Source: Streptomyces sp. 15-116A | GTDB lineage: Bacteria > Actinomycetota > Actinomycetes > Streptomycetales > Streptomycetaceae | Reading direction: 5' to 3' | Assembly (NCBI RefSeq): GCF_025290915.1 | Contig: NZ_JAOCQE010000036.1 | Coordinates: 1 to 36,823 of the forward strand | Length of the DNA stretch: 36,823 bases | In this document: positions 23,172 through 31,252 of the stretch, one piece after another | How positions within the stretch are numbered: position 1 is the first letter of the stretch | How the letters are laid out: each line of letters begins with the position of its first letter | Program-made: the position numbers and the translations under genes | Notes under the pieces: model-generated | Told to the model about the DNA's origin: nothing | The model's input: only the letters and a program-made list of their open reading frames with translations | The model's database searches: none

Positions 23172-24713
23172 ATGACGACGGACAGTTCGAGCACGAGCAG
23201 ATCCACAGCCGAGGGCATCAGTACCTTCAAGGGGCAGGAGCGGGCCCTGCGCGCCGACCGCCTCGGCACGGGGGGCCTGCTGCTCTCCGTGCTCGCCGCG
23301 ACCGCCCCTCTCATGGTCGTCGCGGGTGTCATGCCCACCACATTCGCGGTGATGGGCATCGTCGGCCAGCCGCTCCTCTTCGTCGTGCTCGGCATCGTGC
23401 TCGTCCTGTTCAGCCTCGGCTACGCCGAGATGAGCAGGCACGTGCACAACGCCGGCGCCTTCTACGCCTACATCTCCCGCGGCCTCGGCGGCACCGCCGG
23501 AGCGGGCGCCGCCATGGTCGCCCTCGTCGCCTACAACGCCCTCCAGGTCGGCATCTACGGCATCTTCGGCTTCGAGGTCTCCGGCCTGTTCGCCACCTAC
23601 GCCGACGTCGAGATCGCCTGGTGGATACCGGCGCTCGCGGCCGTGCTCGCCGTCGGCGCGCTCGGCTGGCTGAAGATCGACGTCAACGCGCGCGTCCTGG
23701 GCGTCCTGCTGGTCGTCGAAGTCCTGCTGGTCGTCGTCTTCGACATCGCCGCCATCGCCGACCCCGGGAAGGAGGGCCTGTCGCTGCACGCCTTCAACCC
23801 CGACACCCTCACCGGCGCCGGCGTCGGCACCGCCCTGTGCTTCTGCATCGCCGCCTTCCTCGGCTTCGAGCAGGCCCCCGTCTACGCCGAGGAGACCAAC
23901 CGGCCGCACGTCCTGGTGCCGCGCGTGATGTTCCTCGCGGTCACCGGAGTCGCCGTCTTCTTCGCGATCAGCAGCTGGGCCCTCACCGTCGCCACCGGCC
24001 CGTCCGAGATCGTCGGCACCTCACGCGAGCAGAGCGCCGGACTGCTGTTCTTCCTCACCGAGTCCCGGCTCGGCGGCACCTTCACCGACGTCCTGCACGT
24101 CCTCTTCGTCACCGGCATGTTCGCGGCGATGCTCAGCTTCCACAACGTCGTCGCCCGCTACGCCTTCGCCATGGGCCGCGAGGGCCTGCTGCCCGCCGCC
24201 TTCGGCCGCACCACCGGCACCAGCGGCGCGCCCGGCACCGGTTCCCTGCTCCAGACCGGTATCGCCGCCGTGCTCGTCCTCGCTTTCGCCCTCACGGACG
24301 ACAAGCCGACCGGCGACCCGACCGCGCCCGTGCTGCACCTGTTCACCTGGGGCGGCAACATCGGGGCGCTCGGCGTGATCGTCCTGATGGCGCTGGCCTC
24401 CCTGTCGGTCGTCGCGTTCTTCGTGCGCCGGGGCGCCGCCCGCGCCCAGGCCTGGCGCCTGGTCACCTCCGCCCTCGCGGGCCTCGCCCTCATCGTGATC
24501 GCGGGCTACACGGTCAAGGACTTCGACGTTCTGGTCGGCGCCGGACCCGACTCCTCCCTCAGCTGGATCCTCCCCGGCGTCATCGCCCTCGCCCTGGTCG
24601 CCGGCCTCCTCCAGGGCCTCGCCCTGCGCGCCCGCGCCCCCGAGACCCACGCCCGCATCGGCCTCGGCAACGAGGCGTTCCAGCTGGACAAGGCGGCCGA
24701 GCGCACGCCGTAG
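23172..24713 (+). CDS. APC-family amino acid permease
   Basis: A 513-residue membrane protein with about 12 hydrophobic helices of the amino acid-polyamine-organocation superfamily. Helix 1 contains the family's ATAPLMVVAG stretch (TM1 unwound region) and helix 6 has FLGFEQAPVYAEETNRP, matching the consensus F-x-G-F-E-x-x-x-x-x-x-E-E in which substrate and proton coupling residues lie. It imports an amino acid or amine by proton symport; which one cannot be told. The 72-base leader carries degenerate repeats of CGACCCCCGTAA (23112 and 23136), and AAGGACGG lies 8-9 bases before ATG 23172. A perfect 11-bp hairpin follows the stop. Confidence 0.92.
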   Translation: MTTDSSSTSRSTAEGISTFKGQERALRADRLGTGGLLLSVLAATAPLMVVAGVMPTTFAVMGIVGQPLLFVVLGIVLVLFSLGYAEMSRHVHNAGAFYAYISRGLGGTAGAGAAMVALVAYNALQVGIYGIFGFEVSGLFATYADVEIAWWIPALAAVLAVGALGWLKIDVNARVLGVLLVVEVLLVVVFDIAAIADPGKEGLSLHAFNPDTLTGAGVGTALCFCIAAFLGFEQAPVYAEETNRPHVLVPRVMFLAVTGVAVFFAISSWALTVATGPSEIVGTSREQSAGLLFFLTESRLGGTFTDVLHVLFVTGMFAAMLSFHNVVARYAFAMGREGLLPAAFGRTTGTSGAPGTGSLLQTGIAAVLVLAFALTDDKPTGDPTAPVLHLFTWGGNIGALGVIVLMALASLSVVAFFVRRGAARAQAWRLVTSALAGLALIVIAGYTVKDFDVLVGAGPDSSLSWILPGVIALALVAGLLQGLALRARAPETHARIGLGNEAFQLDKAAERTP

Positions 24714-24739
24714 CCCGACGCCGGTTACGGAATCCTGAC

Positions 24740-24780
24740 GAGCACCCGCGATCCCTGGCCCGCCGGGGACGCGGGTGCTC
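24740..24780 (+). terminator. Hairpin between APC permease and molybdopterin oxidoreductase
   Basis: GAGCACCCGCG (24740-24750) and CGCGGGTGCTC (24770-24780) pair perfectly, with extra inner pairing TCCC/GGGA. There is no T-run, which is common for Streptomyces terminators. It lies between the permease stop (24713) and the GTG at 24791, so it may also act as a leader hairpin for the latter. Confidence 0.6.
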
Positions 24781-24790
24781 GAATGAGAAG

Positions 24791-25528
24791 GTGAACCCCG
24801 AACAGCCACCGGAAGACCCGGAGCCGCGCGGCAAGCCCATCGGCCGCCGCGTCCTGCTCGGCACCCTGGGACTCGGCGCACTCGGCGTCGTCGCCGCGCC
24901 CCCGCTCCAGCGCGGCCTGGAGTCCTTCCTCGCCTCGGCCTCCGACAAGGACCCCACCGGCCTGACCGGACTGCTCCCCAACGGCGGCGGCTTCCGCTAC
25001 TACTCGGTCACCTCGTCCGTCCCCCGCAGGAGCGCCACCACCTACCGCCTCACCGTCGACGGCCTCGTCGACCGCCCCGCCACCTACACCCTCGCCGACC
25101 TCAGGGCCCTGCCGCAGACCCGTCTGGTCCGTGACGTCCAGTGCGTCACCGGCTGGCGCGTGCCGGACACGCCCTTCGAGGGAGTACGCCTCTCCCGCCT
25201 GCTGGACGCCGCGGGAGTGCGCCCCACGGCCGGGGCGGTGCGCTTCACCTGCTTCGACGGCGCCTACTCCGAGAGCCTCACCCTCGACCAGGCCCGCCGC
25301 GCCGACGTCCTGGTCGCCCTGCGCATGCAGGACAAGGACCTGAGCCACGCCCACGGCGGCCCCGTACGCCTCTACGTCGCCCCCATGTACTTCTACAAAT
25401 CCGCGAAATGGCTCTCCGGCATCACCGTCACCGAGGACGTCCAGCCCGGCTACTGGGAGAAGCGCGGCTACGACATCGACGCCTGGGTCGGCCGCTCGAA
25501 CGGACGCGACGATGAGCCTACGAGCTGA
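24791..25528 (+). CDS. Molybdopterin-dependent oxidoreductase (MsrP/YedY-like), Tat signal
   Basis: A 245-residue protein with the sulfite-oxidase-type molybdopterin domain. The N-terminus has GRRVLLGTLGLGALGVVAA, a twin-arginine-type signal or anchor. RDVQCVTGWRVPDTPFEGVRL carries the molybdenum-ligating cysteine, Cys118 by my count. FTCFDGAYSESL and HGGPVRLYVAPMYFYKSAKW are further domain blocks. It is shorter than E. coli MsrP (about 330). The next gene, a cytochrome b, overlaps it by 17 bases and should deliver electrons from the membrane. By analogy it may reduce an oxidised substrate such as methionine sulfoxide at the cell surface. The GTG start has GAGAAG directly before it, a poor spacing, but no other start fits. 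Confidence 0.92.
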   Translation: MNPEQPPEDPEPRGKPIGRRVLLGTLGLGALGVVAAPPLQRGLESFLASASDKDPTGLTGLLPNGGGFRYYSVTSSVPRRSATTYRLTVDGLVDRPATYTLADLRALPQTRLVRDVQCVTGWRVPDTPFEGVRLSRLLDAAGVRPTAGAVRFTCFDGAYSESLTLDQARRADVLVALRMQDKDLSHAHGGPVRLYVAPMYFYKSAKWLSGITVTEDVQPGYWEKRGYDIDAWVGRSNGRDDEPTS

Positions 25529-26138
25529 CGCCCCGCCCACGGCCGCCGCGGCCGTCCGGCGCTTCGGCCCCGTCCAGCGCTGGGTGCACCGCACCACCGC
25601 CGCCCTGATGGGCCTGTGCGTCCTCACCGCCGCCTGTCTGTACGTCCCTCAGCTCGCGCAGCTCGTCGGCCGCCGCGCCCTCGTCGTCACCGTCCACGAG
25701 TGGTCCGGGCTCGCCCTGCCGCTGCCCGTGCTCATCGGCCTCGCCTCCCGCGCCCTGCGCGCCGACCTCGGCCGGCTCAACCGCTTCGGCCCGCACGACC
25801 GCACCTGGCTGCGCTCCGCCCTGCGCCGCGACAAGCGGCCCGCGTCCCGGCCGGCCGGCAAGTTCAACGCCGGGCAGAAGCTCTACGCGGCCTGGATCGC
25901 GGGCGCCACGCTGGTGATGCTGGGCACGGGCCTGATGATGTGGTTCACCCATCTCACCCCGCTGGTGTGGCGCACCAGCGCGACCTTCGTGCACGACTGG
26001 CTGGCCCTGACCATCGGGATCGTCCTCGCCGGCCACATCGGCATGGCCCTGGCCGACCCGGAGGCCCGCCGGGGCCTGCGCACGGGGACCGTGAGCCGGG
26101 AGTGGGCCGAGCGCGAGCACCCGCTGTGGCGCCCATGA
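25512..26138 (+). CDS. Cytochrome b-type membrane subunit for the molybdopterin enzyme
   Basis: A 208-residue membrane protein with four hydrophobic helices and histidines placed to bind two b haems: His26 (QRWVHR), His62 (VHEWSG), His161 (FVHDW) and His175 (AGHIGM). This fits the cytochrome b561/FdhI-like group that takes electrons from menaquinol to a periplasmic-side redox partner. The gene starts 17 bases inside the molybdopterin oxidoreductase gene, so the two products are made together and probably form one complex, like MsrP and MsrQ though the membrane partner here is of another type. A strong bidirectional terminator follows. Confidence 0.88.
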   Translation: MSLRADAPPTAAAAVRRFGPVQRWVHRTTAALMGLCVLTAACLYVPQLAQLVGRRALVVTVHEWSGLALPLPVLIGLASRALRADLGRLNRFGPHDRTWLRSALRRDKRPASRPAGKFNAGQKLYAAWIAGATLVMLGTGLMMWFTHLTPLVWRTSATFVHDWLALTIGIVLAGHIGMALADPEARRGLRTGTVSREWAEREHPLWRP

Positions 26139-26143
26139 GAAAC

Positions 26144-26184
26144 GCCCGGCCGGAGAGGCTGAATCAACGCATCTCCGGCCGGGC
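26144..26184. terminator. Bidirectional terminator between convergent operons
   Basis: GCCCGGCCGGAGA (26144-26156) and TCTCCGGCCGGGC (26172-26184) form a perfect 13-bp stem with a 15-base loop. It fills the 61-base gap between the cytochrome b stop and the gluconate permease stop. Confidence 0.88.
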
Positions 26185-26199
26185 ATCATCGACGTACCG

Positions 26200-27597
26200 C
26201 TATATGACCAGGGACAACAGCAGCACCAGGGCCCCGGCGACCACCGAGATGATCGTCTCCATCACGGACCAGGTCTTGATGTTCTGGCCGACCGTGAGCC
26301 CGAAGTACTCCTTCACCAGCCAGAACCCGGCGTCGTTCACATGGCTGAAGAACAGCGAGCCCGCACCGATCGCGAGCACCAGCAGGGCCGCGTGGGTGGT
26401 CGACATGTCGGCCGCGAGCGGGGCCACCAGACCGGCCGCCGAGACGGTCGCCACGGTCGCCGAACCCGTCGCGAGCCGGATCGCCACCGCGATCAGCCAG
26501 GCCAGCAGCAGCGCCGGGATCGACCAGTCCTCGGAGATCTCCAGGACCATCTGACCCACACCGGTGTCGATCAGCGTCTGCTTGAAGCCGCCGCCCGCGC
26601 CGACGATGAGCAGGATTCCGGCGATGGGCGCGAGGCTCTTCTCGACCAGCGGCGAGACGCGCTCCTTGGAGAAGCCGGCCGGCCTGAGCAGCGTGAAGAT
26701 GCCGACGAGCACGGCCGCGAGCAGCGCGATCAGCGGGGAGCCGATGACGTCGAAGACCCGCTGGACGGTGTTCTCGGGGTCGTCGATCACGATGTCGACG
26801 AGCGCCTTGGCGAGCATCAGCACGACCGGCAGCAGGATCGTGAACAGCGTCGGGCCGAAGCCCGGCCGCTTCTCGAGGTCCTCTGAGGCGCGCTGCGGGA
26901 TCATCCGGTCCGGAGCGGGCACGTCCACCCAGCGGGCGGCGTACTTCGAGAAGACGGGACCGGCGATGATCACGGTCGGGATGGCGATGAGCACACCCAG
27001 CGCCAGCGTCACACCGAGGTTGGCGCCGACCGCGTCGATCGCGACCAGCGGGCCGGGGTGCGGCGGGACCAGTCCGTGCATCACGGACAGACCGGCGAGC
27101 GCCGGGATGCCGATGCGCATCAGCGAGTAGTTGCCGCGCTTGGCGACCATCAGCACGACCGGGATCAGCAGGACGACACCGACCTCGAAGAACAGCGGCA
27201 GACCGATCACCGAGGCGATCAGCACCATCGCCCACGGCATCGAACGACCGCCCGCCTTGGCGAGGATGGTGTCCACGATCTCGTCGGCGCCCCCGGAGTC
27301 GGCGAGCATCTTGCCGAGGATCGCGCCGAGGGCGATCAGTACGCCGACACCGGCGACGGTGGAGCCGAGTCCGGCGCTGAAACTGGTGATGACCTTGTCC
27401 AGCGGCGCCCCGGCGAACGCGCCGAGCGCCAGCGACCCGATGGTCAGCGCCAGGAAGGCATGCAGCTTGAACTTGGTGATGAGCAGGACGATGACGGCGA
27501 TGCCCGCCAGGACGGCGATGCCCAGCTGAGCGTGGCCGGCCGAGGTGATCGGCTCGGGTGCGTCCGCTGCCAGCATCTCGACGCTGAGTCTGGTCAC
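26200..27597 (-). CDS. Gluconate permease, GntP/GntT family
   Basis: A 465-residue inner-membrane permease with about 12-14 hydrophobic helices. Family motifs are clear: GFGSTVAG-like (GLGSTVAGVGVLIALG, about residues 76-91), LPLFFEVGVVLLIPV (about 145-159) and the strongly conserved LVPPHPGPLVA (about 182-192). It imports gluconate or a related aldonate by proton symport. GTG 27597 has AAGGGA about seven bases upstream; an ATG at 27576 would remove seven residues. It follows the gluconokinase gene by 85 bases on the same strand, and the pair is governed by the divergent GntR-type regulator, so D-gluconate is the likely substrate. Confidence 0.94.
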   Translation of the reverse strand: MTRLSVEMLAADAPEPITSAGHAQLGIAVLAGIAVIVLLITKFKLHAFLALTIGSLALGAFAGAPLDKVITSFSAGLGSTVAGVGVLIALGAILGKMLADSGGADEIVDTILAKAGGRSMPWAMVLIASVIGLPLFFEVGVVLLIPVVLMVAKRGNYSLMRIGIPALAGLSVMHGLVPPHPGPLVAIDAVGANLGVTLALGVLIAIPTVIIAGPVFSKYAARWVDVPAPDRMIPQRASEDLEKRPGFGPTLFTILLPVVLMLAKALVDIVIDDPENTVQRVFDVIGSPLIALLAAVLVGIFTLLRPAGFSKERVSPLVEKSLAPIAGILLIVGAGGGFKQTLIDTGVGQMVLEISEDWSIPALLLAWLIAVAIRLATGSATVATVSAAGLVAPLAADMSTTHAALLVLAIGAGSLFFSHVNDAGFWLVKEYFGLTVGQNIKTWSVMETIISVVAGALVLLLSLVI

Positions 27598-27682
27598 GGT
27601 GGATTCCCTTGCGAGTTACGGGGAGTCGGGGGAGAAGACCGAGGCGGTGGGGCCGCCCCGGGTGTGCGGGATCCGGCGGGTC

Positions 27683-28210
27683 TCAGGCGGTCGGTTCGGG
27701 GAGGGCCTCGAGGGCGGCGACCGCCCGCGCGGTGATCTCCTCCGGGCTGCCCGCCACGTCCACGGCGACCCCCGCCTCGTCCCGCTCCAGCGGCTGGAGC
27801 GTGGCGAACTGGGAGTCCAGCAGCGCCGTGGGCATGAAGTGGCCCTTCCGGTGCGACATCCGGTCCTCGATGAGCGCGCGGTCACCCGTGAGATGCAGGA
27901 AGACCACGCCGGGCGCGGCGGCCCGCAGCCGGTCGCGGTACGACCGCTTCAGCGCCGAGCAGCTGACCACCCCGCCGAGCCCGGCCCGCTCCTGCGCCCA
28001 GCCGCCGATGGCGTCCAGCCATGGCCACCGGTCCTCGTCGGTGAGCGGGGTGCCGGCCGACATCTTGGCGATGTTGGCCTGCGGGTGGAAGTCGTCGCCC
28101 TCGGCGTACGGGACGCCCAGGCGGGCGGCGAGCAGGGGACCGATCGTGGTCTTGCCCGTGCCCGCCACGCCCATGACCACCACGACGTGGGTGGAGTGCG
28201 GTCGCTGCAT
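27683..28210 (-). CDS. gntK: Gluconokinase
   Basis: A 175-residue enzyme of the thermoresistant gluconokinase type. The Walker A P-loop GVAGTGKTT is at 14-22. EGDDFHP (37-43) and NIAKMSAGTPLTDEDRWPWL are substrate-binding blocks; CSALKRSYRD and HLTGDRALIEDRMSHRKGHF follow, split here by the natural loop. It phosphorylates gluconate to 6-phosphogluconate, feeding the pentose phosphate route. ATG 28210 is favoured by the family N-terminus just before the P-loop and GTGAGAG upstream; a longer frame would run into the operator. It is followed by the gluconate permease and is divergent from the GntR regulator. Confidence 0.96.
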   Translation of the reverse strand: MQRPHSTHVVVVMGVAGTGKTTIGPLLAARLGVPYAEGDDFHPQANIAKMSAGTPLTDEDRWPWLDAIGGWAQERAGLGGVVSCSALKRSYRDRLRAAAPGVVFLHLTGDRALIEDRMSHRKGHFMPTALLDSQFATLQPLERDEAGVAVDVAGSPEEITARAVAALEALPEPTA

Positions 28211-28234
28211 CGTGCTCTCACTGTCTGCTGTCGT

Positions 28235-28255
28235 CGTCGACACGTGATGTCGACG
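28235..28255 (-). promoter_or_regulatory. Perfect inverted repeat in the gntK leader
   Basis: CGTCGACA (28235-28242) and TGTCGACG (28248-28255) are perfect eight-base arms around CGTGA. It lies 24 bases before the gntK ATG and is distinct from the GntR-type site at 28268. It may be a second operator, or a hairpin in the mRNA leader. Confidence 0.5.
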
Positions 28256-28267
28256 CAACTGAAACCT

Positions 28268-28283
28268 ATTAGGTACGACTAAT
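28268..28283. promoter_or_regulatory. GntR/FadR-type operator between gntK and its regulator
   Basis: ATTAGGTACGACTAAT has five-base arms ATTAG/CTAAT and the central GT-N3-AC expected for FadR-subfamily GntR operators. It overlaps a -10-like TAATAG on the gntK strand and lies 64 bases before the regulator's start. The divergent GntR protein is the likely ligand-responsive repressor. Confidence 0.72.
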
Positions 28284-28347
28284 TCAAGAGCCTGTGACAA
28301 ATAAGTCTGACTTTTTGTTCCCGTGATCCGCCCCGTACGCTGAGTGC

Positions 28348-29049
28348 ATGAGCACCACGGGCCGGGGGCTGCACGGCCGCGTTCTGGACACCCTCGGCCC
28401 CGAGATCACCGCAGGCGAGTACCCGCCCGGCAGCGTCCTGCGCACCGACGAGCTCGCACAGCGTTTCGACGTGTCGCGGTCCGTGATGCGCGAGGTGGTC
28501 CGCGTCCTGGAGTCCATGCACCTCGTGGAGTCCCGCCGCCGCGTGGGCGTCACCGTCCGCCCGGCCTTCGAGTGGAACGTCTACGACCCGCAGGTCATCC
28601 GCTGGCGCCTGGCCGGCGCCGACCGCCCCCGGCAACTGCGCTCGCTCACCGTGCTGCGCTCCGCCGTCGAACCCGTCGCGGCCGGCCTCGCCGCCCGCCA
28701 CGCCACGGCCGAGCAGTGCGCCGAACTCACCGAGGCCGCGCTCGGCATGGTCGCCCACTCACGCGGCCACAAGCTGGAGGGGTACCTCTTCCATGACGTG
28801 GCCTTCCACCGCGTGATCCTCACCGCGTCCGGCAACGAGATGTTCGCCCGCCTCGGCGACGTCGTGGCCGAGGTCCTCACCGGCCGCACCCAGCACGACG
28901 TGATGTTCCACGACCCCGACCCGGCCGCCGTCACCCTCCACGTCCAGGTCGCCGAGGCGGTCCGCGAACGCGACGCCGAACGCGCGGAACGCCTGACCCG
29001 CGAGATCACCGAGGGCGCCCTCCAGGAACTGGACATCCTGGCGCCGTAG
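28348..29049 (+). CDS. GntR-family (FadR subfamily) regulator of gluconate genes
   Basis: A 233-residue regulator. Residues about 8-75 form the GntR winged helix (LRTDELAQRFDVSRSVMREV followed by VRVLESMHLVESRRRVGVTV, separated here at the recognition helix). The C-terminal FCD domain, with its metal-binding Asp/His pattern (FHDVAFHRVIL and LHVQVAEAV), binds small acids. ATG 28348 lacks a ribosome site but TACGCT (28336-28341) lies six bases before it, so the mRNA is probably leaderless. It is divergent from gntK and the permease with a FadR-type palindrome between, so it most likely represses them and is released by gluconate or 6-phosphogluconate. Confidence 0.93.
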   Translation: MSTTGRGLHGRVLDTLGPEITAGEYPPGSVLRTDELAQRFDVSRSVMREVVRVLESMHLVESRRRVGVTVRPAFEWNVYDPQVIRWRLAGADRPRQLRSLTVLRSAVEPVAAGLAARHATAEQCAELTEAALGMVAHSRGHKLEGYLFHDVAFHRVILTASGNEMFARLGDVVAEVLTGRTQHDVMFHDPDPAAVTLHVQVAEAVRERDAERAERLTREITEGALQELDILAP

Positions 29050-29068
29050 CCCAGGAACTCACCGTCCC

Positions 29069-29440
29069 TCAGCCCAGGAACTCACCGTCGACGTACACCC
29101 ACGCCCCGTCGACCCGCTCGAACCGGCTGCGCTCGTGCAGCGAGCCGCCCCGGTAGGACGCCCGGAAGGTCACCGTCCCGGTGGTGTGGAACGCGGAGCC
29201 GTCCGTCGTCCCCAGTATCTCCAGCCCCGTCCACCGCATCCGCGGATCGAAGTCGATCCGCTCAGGACGCGTCCCCGGATGCCAGGTCCGCAGCAGATAG
29301 GCGGCGTCCCGCCGCACGAAGGCGCAGTACCGCGACCGCATCAGCTTCTCCGCCGTCGGCGCCGCCGCCCCGCCGTGGTACCGGCCGCAGCACTCCTCGT
29401 ACGCCTCGGGCAGCCCGCACGGGCAGGAACGCGTGGTCAT
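29069..29440 (-). CDS. YchJ-like (UPF0225) protein
   Basis: A 123-residue protein. The N-terminal SEC-C-like metal-binding motif CPCGLPEAYEECCGRYHGG (residues 6-24) holds four cysteines and a histidine likely to bind zinc. The conserved family blocks AEKLMRSRYCAFVRRDAAYL and TWHP follow, then an NTF2-like beta sheet ending VYVDGEF. The family is widespread but its function is not known. ATG 29440 has GGAGAG seven bases upstream. It lies downstream of tRNA-Leu on the same strand, separated by the tRNA's terminator hairpin, so it should have its own promoter or rely on readthrough. Confidence 0.92.
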   Translation of the reverse strand: MTTRSCPCGLPEAYEECCGRYHGGAAAPTAEKLMRSRYCAFVRRDAAYLLRTWHPGTRPERIDFDPRMRWTGLEILGTTDGSAFHTTGTVTFRASYRGGSLHERSRFERVDGAWVYVDGEFLG

Positions 29441-29480
29441 GATCACTCTCCGCGGCGCGATCGTCTTCGCTGCAACGCCC

Positions 29481-29510
29481 GAGGGCCGCGACCTCGCGGT
29501 CGCGGCCCTC
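29481..29510 (-). terminator. Terminator hairpin behind tRNA-Leu
   Basis: GAGGGCCGCGACC and GGTCGCGGCCCTC pair perfectly over 13 bp around a four-base loop. It begins nine bases after the tRNA 3' end on the minus strand. No T-run. Confidence 0.8.
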
Positions 29511-29518
29511 GCTTCGTG

Positions 29519-29603
29519 TGTCCGAGGGGGGACTTGAACCCCCACGCCCGATAAAGGGCACTAGCACCTCAAGCTAGCGCGTCTGCCATTCCGCCACCCG
29601 GAC
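29519..29603 (-). tRNA. tRNA-Leu, anticodon GAG
   Basis: The minus strand folds into a class II tRNA of 85 bases. The acceptor stem pairs GTCCGGG with CTCGGAC (one G-U), with discriminator A. The anticodon arm is CTAGC-TTGAGGT-GCTAG, giving anticodon GAG for CUC/CUU leucine codons. A long variable arm (GCCC-TTTATC-GGGC) is typical of leucine tRNAs, and the T arm is GGGGG-TTCAAGT-CCCCC. The 3' CCA is not encoded. A -10-like TAATGT lies at 29652-29647, about 44 bases upstream. Confidence 0.96.
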
Positions 29604-29777
29604 AAGGTGTCTGTCGCGCGGGTTTCCCCCCGCGGCGACGACGTAAACATTACCAGGTGTTGCGCGGTGGCCGATCACACCCCGGCCCTGACCGGGTCTT
29701 GGGGACCGCGCGGCGCGGGGAGAGGATGTGGGGGACCACAGCAGCAACCCACCAGCAGTGACAGCGGGAGGAAGCAC

Positions 29778-31103
29778 GTGAGCGAGACGGACACGGCCAG
29801 GAGCGTCACCGGTGAGGACGAGGTCGTGGACCTCTGCCGCGAGCTGATCCGGATCGACACCAGCAACTACGGCGACCACTCGGGCCCCGGCGAGCGCAAG
29901 GCGGCCGAGTACGTCGCCGAGAAGCTCGCCGAGGTCGGCCTGGAGCCGAAGATCATCGAGTCGCACCCGGGACGCGCCTCCACGGTGGCCCGCATCGAGG
30001 GCGAGGACCCCTCCCGGCCCGCGCTGCTCATCCACGGCCACACCGACGTCGTCCCGGCCAACGCCGCCGACTGGACCCACCACCCCTTCTCCGGGGAGAT
30101 CGCCGACGGATGCGTGTGGGGACGCGGCGCCGTCGACATGAAGGACATGGACGCGATGACCCTCGCGGTCGTCCGCGACCGGCTGCGCAGCGGCCGCAAG
30201 CCCCCGCGCGACATCGTCCTCGCCTTCCTCGCCGACGAGGAGGCCGGCGGCACCTACGGCGCCAAGCACCTGGTCCGCGAGCACCCGGACCTCTTCGAGG
30301 GCGTCACCGAGGCGATCGGCGAGGTCGGCGGCTTCTCCTTCACCGTCAACGAGCAACTGCGCCTCTACCTCGTCGAGACCGCCGAGAAGGGCATGCACTG
30401 GATGCGCCTCACCGTCGACGGCACGGCGGGCCACGGCTCGATGACCAACACGGACAACGCCATCACCGAACTGTGCGAGGCCGTCGCCCGCCTCGGCCGC
30501 CACACCTGGCCGGTCAGGGTCACCAAGACCGTACGGGCGTTCCTGGACGAGCTGTCCGACGCGCTCGGCACCGAGCTCGACCCGGAGAACATGGAGGAGA
30601 CCCTCGCCAAGCTCGGCGGCATCGCCCGCATGATCGGCACCACGCTGCGCAACTCGGCGGCGCCCACCATGCTCGGCGCCGGCTACAAGGTCAACGTCAT
30701 CCCCGGCCAGGCCACCGCGCACGTCGACGGCCGCTTCCTGCCCGGCTACGAGGAGGAGTTCCTCGCCGACCTCGACCGGATTCTCGGCCCGCGCGTCAAG
30801 CGCGAGGACGTGCACGCCGACAAGGCGCTGGAGACCGACTTCGACGGCAAGCTGGTCGACGCCATGCAGACCGCGCTGCGCGCCGAGGACCCGATCGCCC
30901 GTGCCGTGCCGTACATGCTCTCCGGCGGCACCGACGCCAAGTCCTTCGACGACCTCGGCATCCGCTGCTTCGGCTTCGCCCCGCTGCAGCTGCCCCCGGA
31001 GCTCGACTTCGCCGGCATGTTCCACGGCGTCGACGAGCGGGTGCCCGTGGACGGTCTCAAGTTCGGGGTCCGAGTCCTCGACCGATTCCTGGACGCCTCC
31101 TGA
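29778..31103 (+). CDS. M20-family metallopeptidase
   Basis: A 441-residue zinc hydrolase of the M20 (ArgE/DapE/carboxypeptidase) group. HGHTDVVP (residues 86-93, ligand His88 and Asp90), GRGAVDMKD (116-123, bridging Asp120) and ADEEAG (152-157, base Glu154 and ligand Glu155) are the metal and catalytic sites. A long dimerisation insert covers about 185-330, and a conserved SGGTDAKSF and FHGVDERVP close the active site. It removes a terminal residue or acyl group from a small peptide or amide; substrate unknown. No signal peptide, so cytoplasmic. GTG 29778 has GGAGGA five bases upstream. It precedes the chaplin genes but they have their own promoter. Confidence 0.94.
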   Translation: MSETDTARSVTGEDEVVDLCRELIRIDTSNYGDHSGPGERKAAEYVAEKLAEVGLEPKIIESHPGRASTVARIEGEDPSRPALLIHGHTDVVPANAADWTHHPFSGEIADGCVWGRGAVDMKDMDAMTLAVVRDRLRSGRKPPRDIVLAFLADEEAGGTYGAKHLVREHPDLFEGVTEAIGEVGGFSFTVNEQLRLYLVETAEKGMHWMRLTVDGTAGHGSMTNTDNAITELCEAVARLGRHTWPVRVTKTVRAFLDELSDALGTELDPENMEETLAKLGGIARMIGTTLRNSAAPTMLGAGYKVNVIPGQATAHVDGRFLPGYEEEFLADLDRILGPRVKREDVHADKALETDFDGKLVDAMQTALRAEDPIARAVPYMLSGGTDAKSFDDLGIRCFGFAPLQLPPELDFAGMFHGVDERVPVDGLKFGVRVLDRFLDAS

Positions 31104-31175
31104 CCGCCCCCGCGGCCCCCGACAATCGCGCAGACGTACGGAGTTGACCGGTACGAGTGAAGGCGACCATAAGCT

Positions 31176-31203
31176 CGTAGCCTCATTACTTCCCCCTCGT
31201 TAG
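31176..31203 (+). promoter_or_regulatory. BldN-type promoter of chpH
   Basis: CGTAGC (31176-31181) and CGTTAG (31198-31203) are exactly 16 bases apart. This matches the consensus I recall for the ECF sigma factor BldN, CGTAAC-N16-CGTTGA, with one and two mismatches. It lies 50 bases before the chpH start. Chaplin genes are known BldN targets in Streptomyces. Confidence 0.7.
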
Positions 31204-31252
31204 CCGTGATGTGATCCGCAACTTTGGGTCGCATTGCCAACAAGGAGGAATA

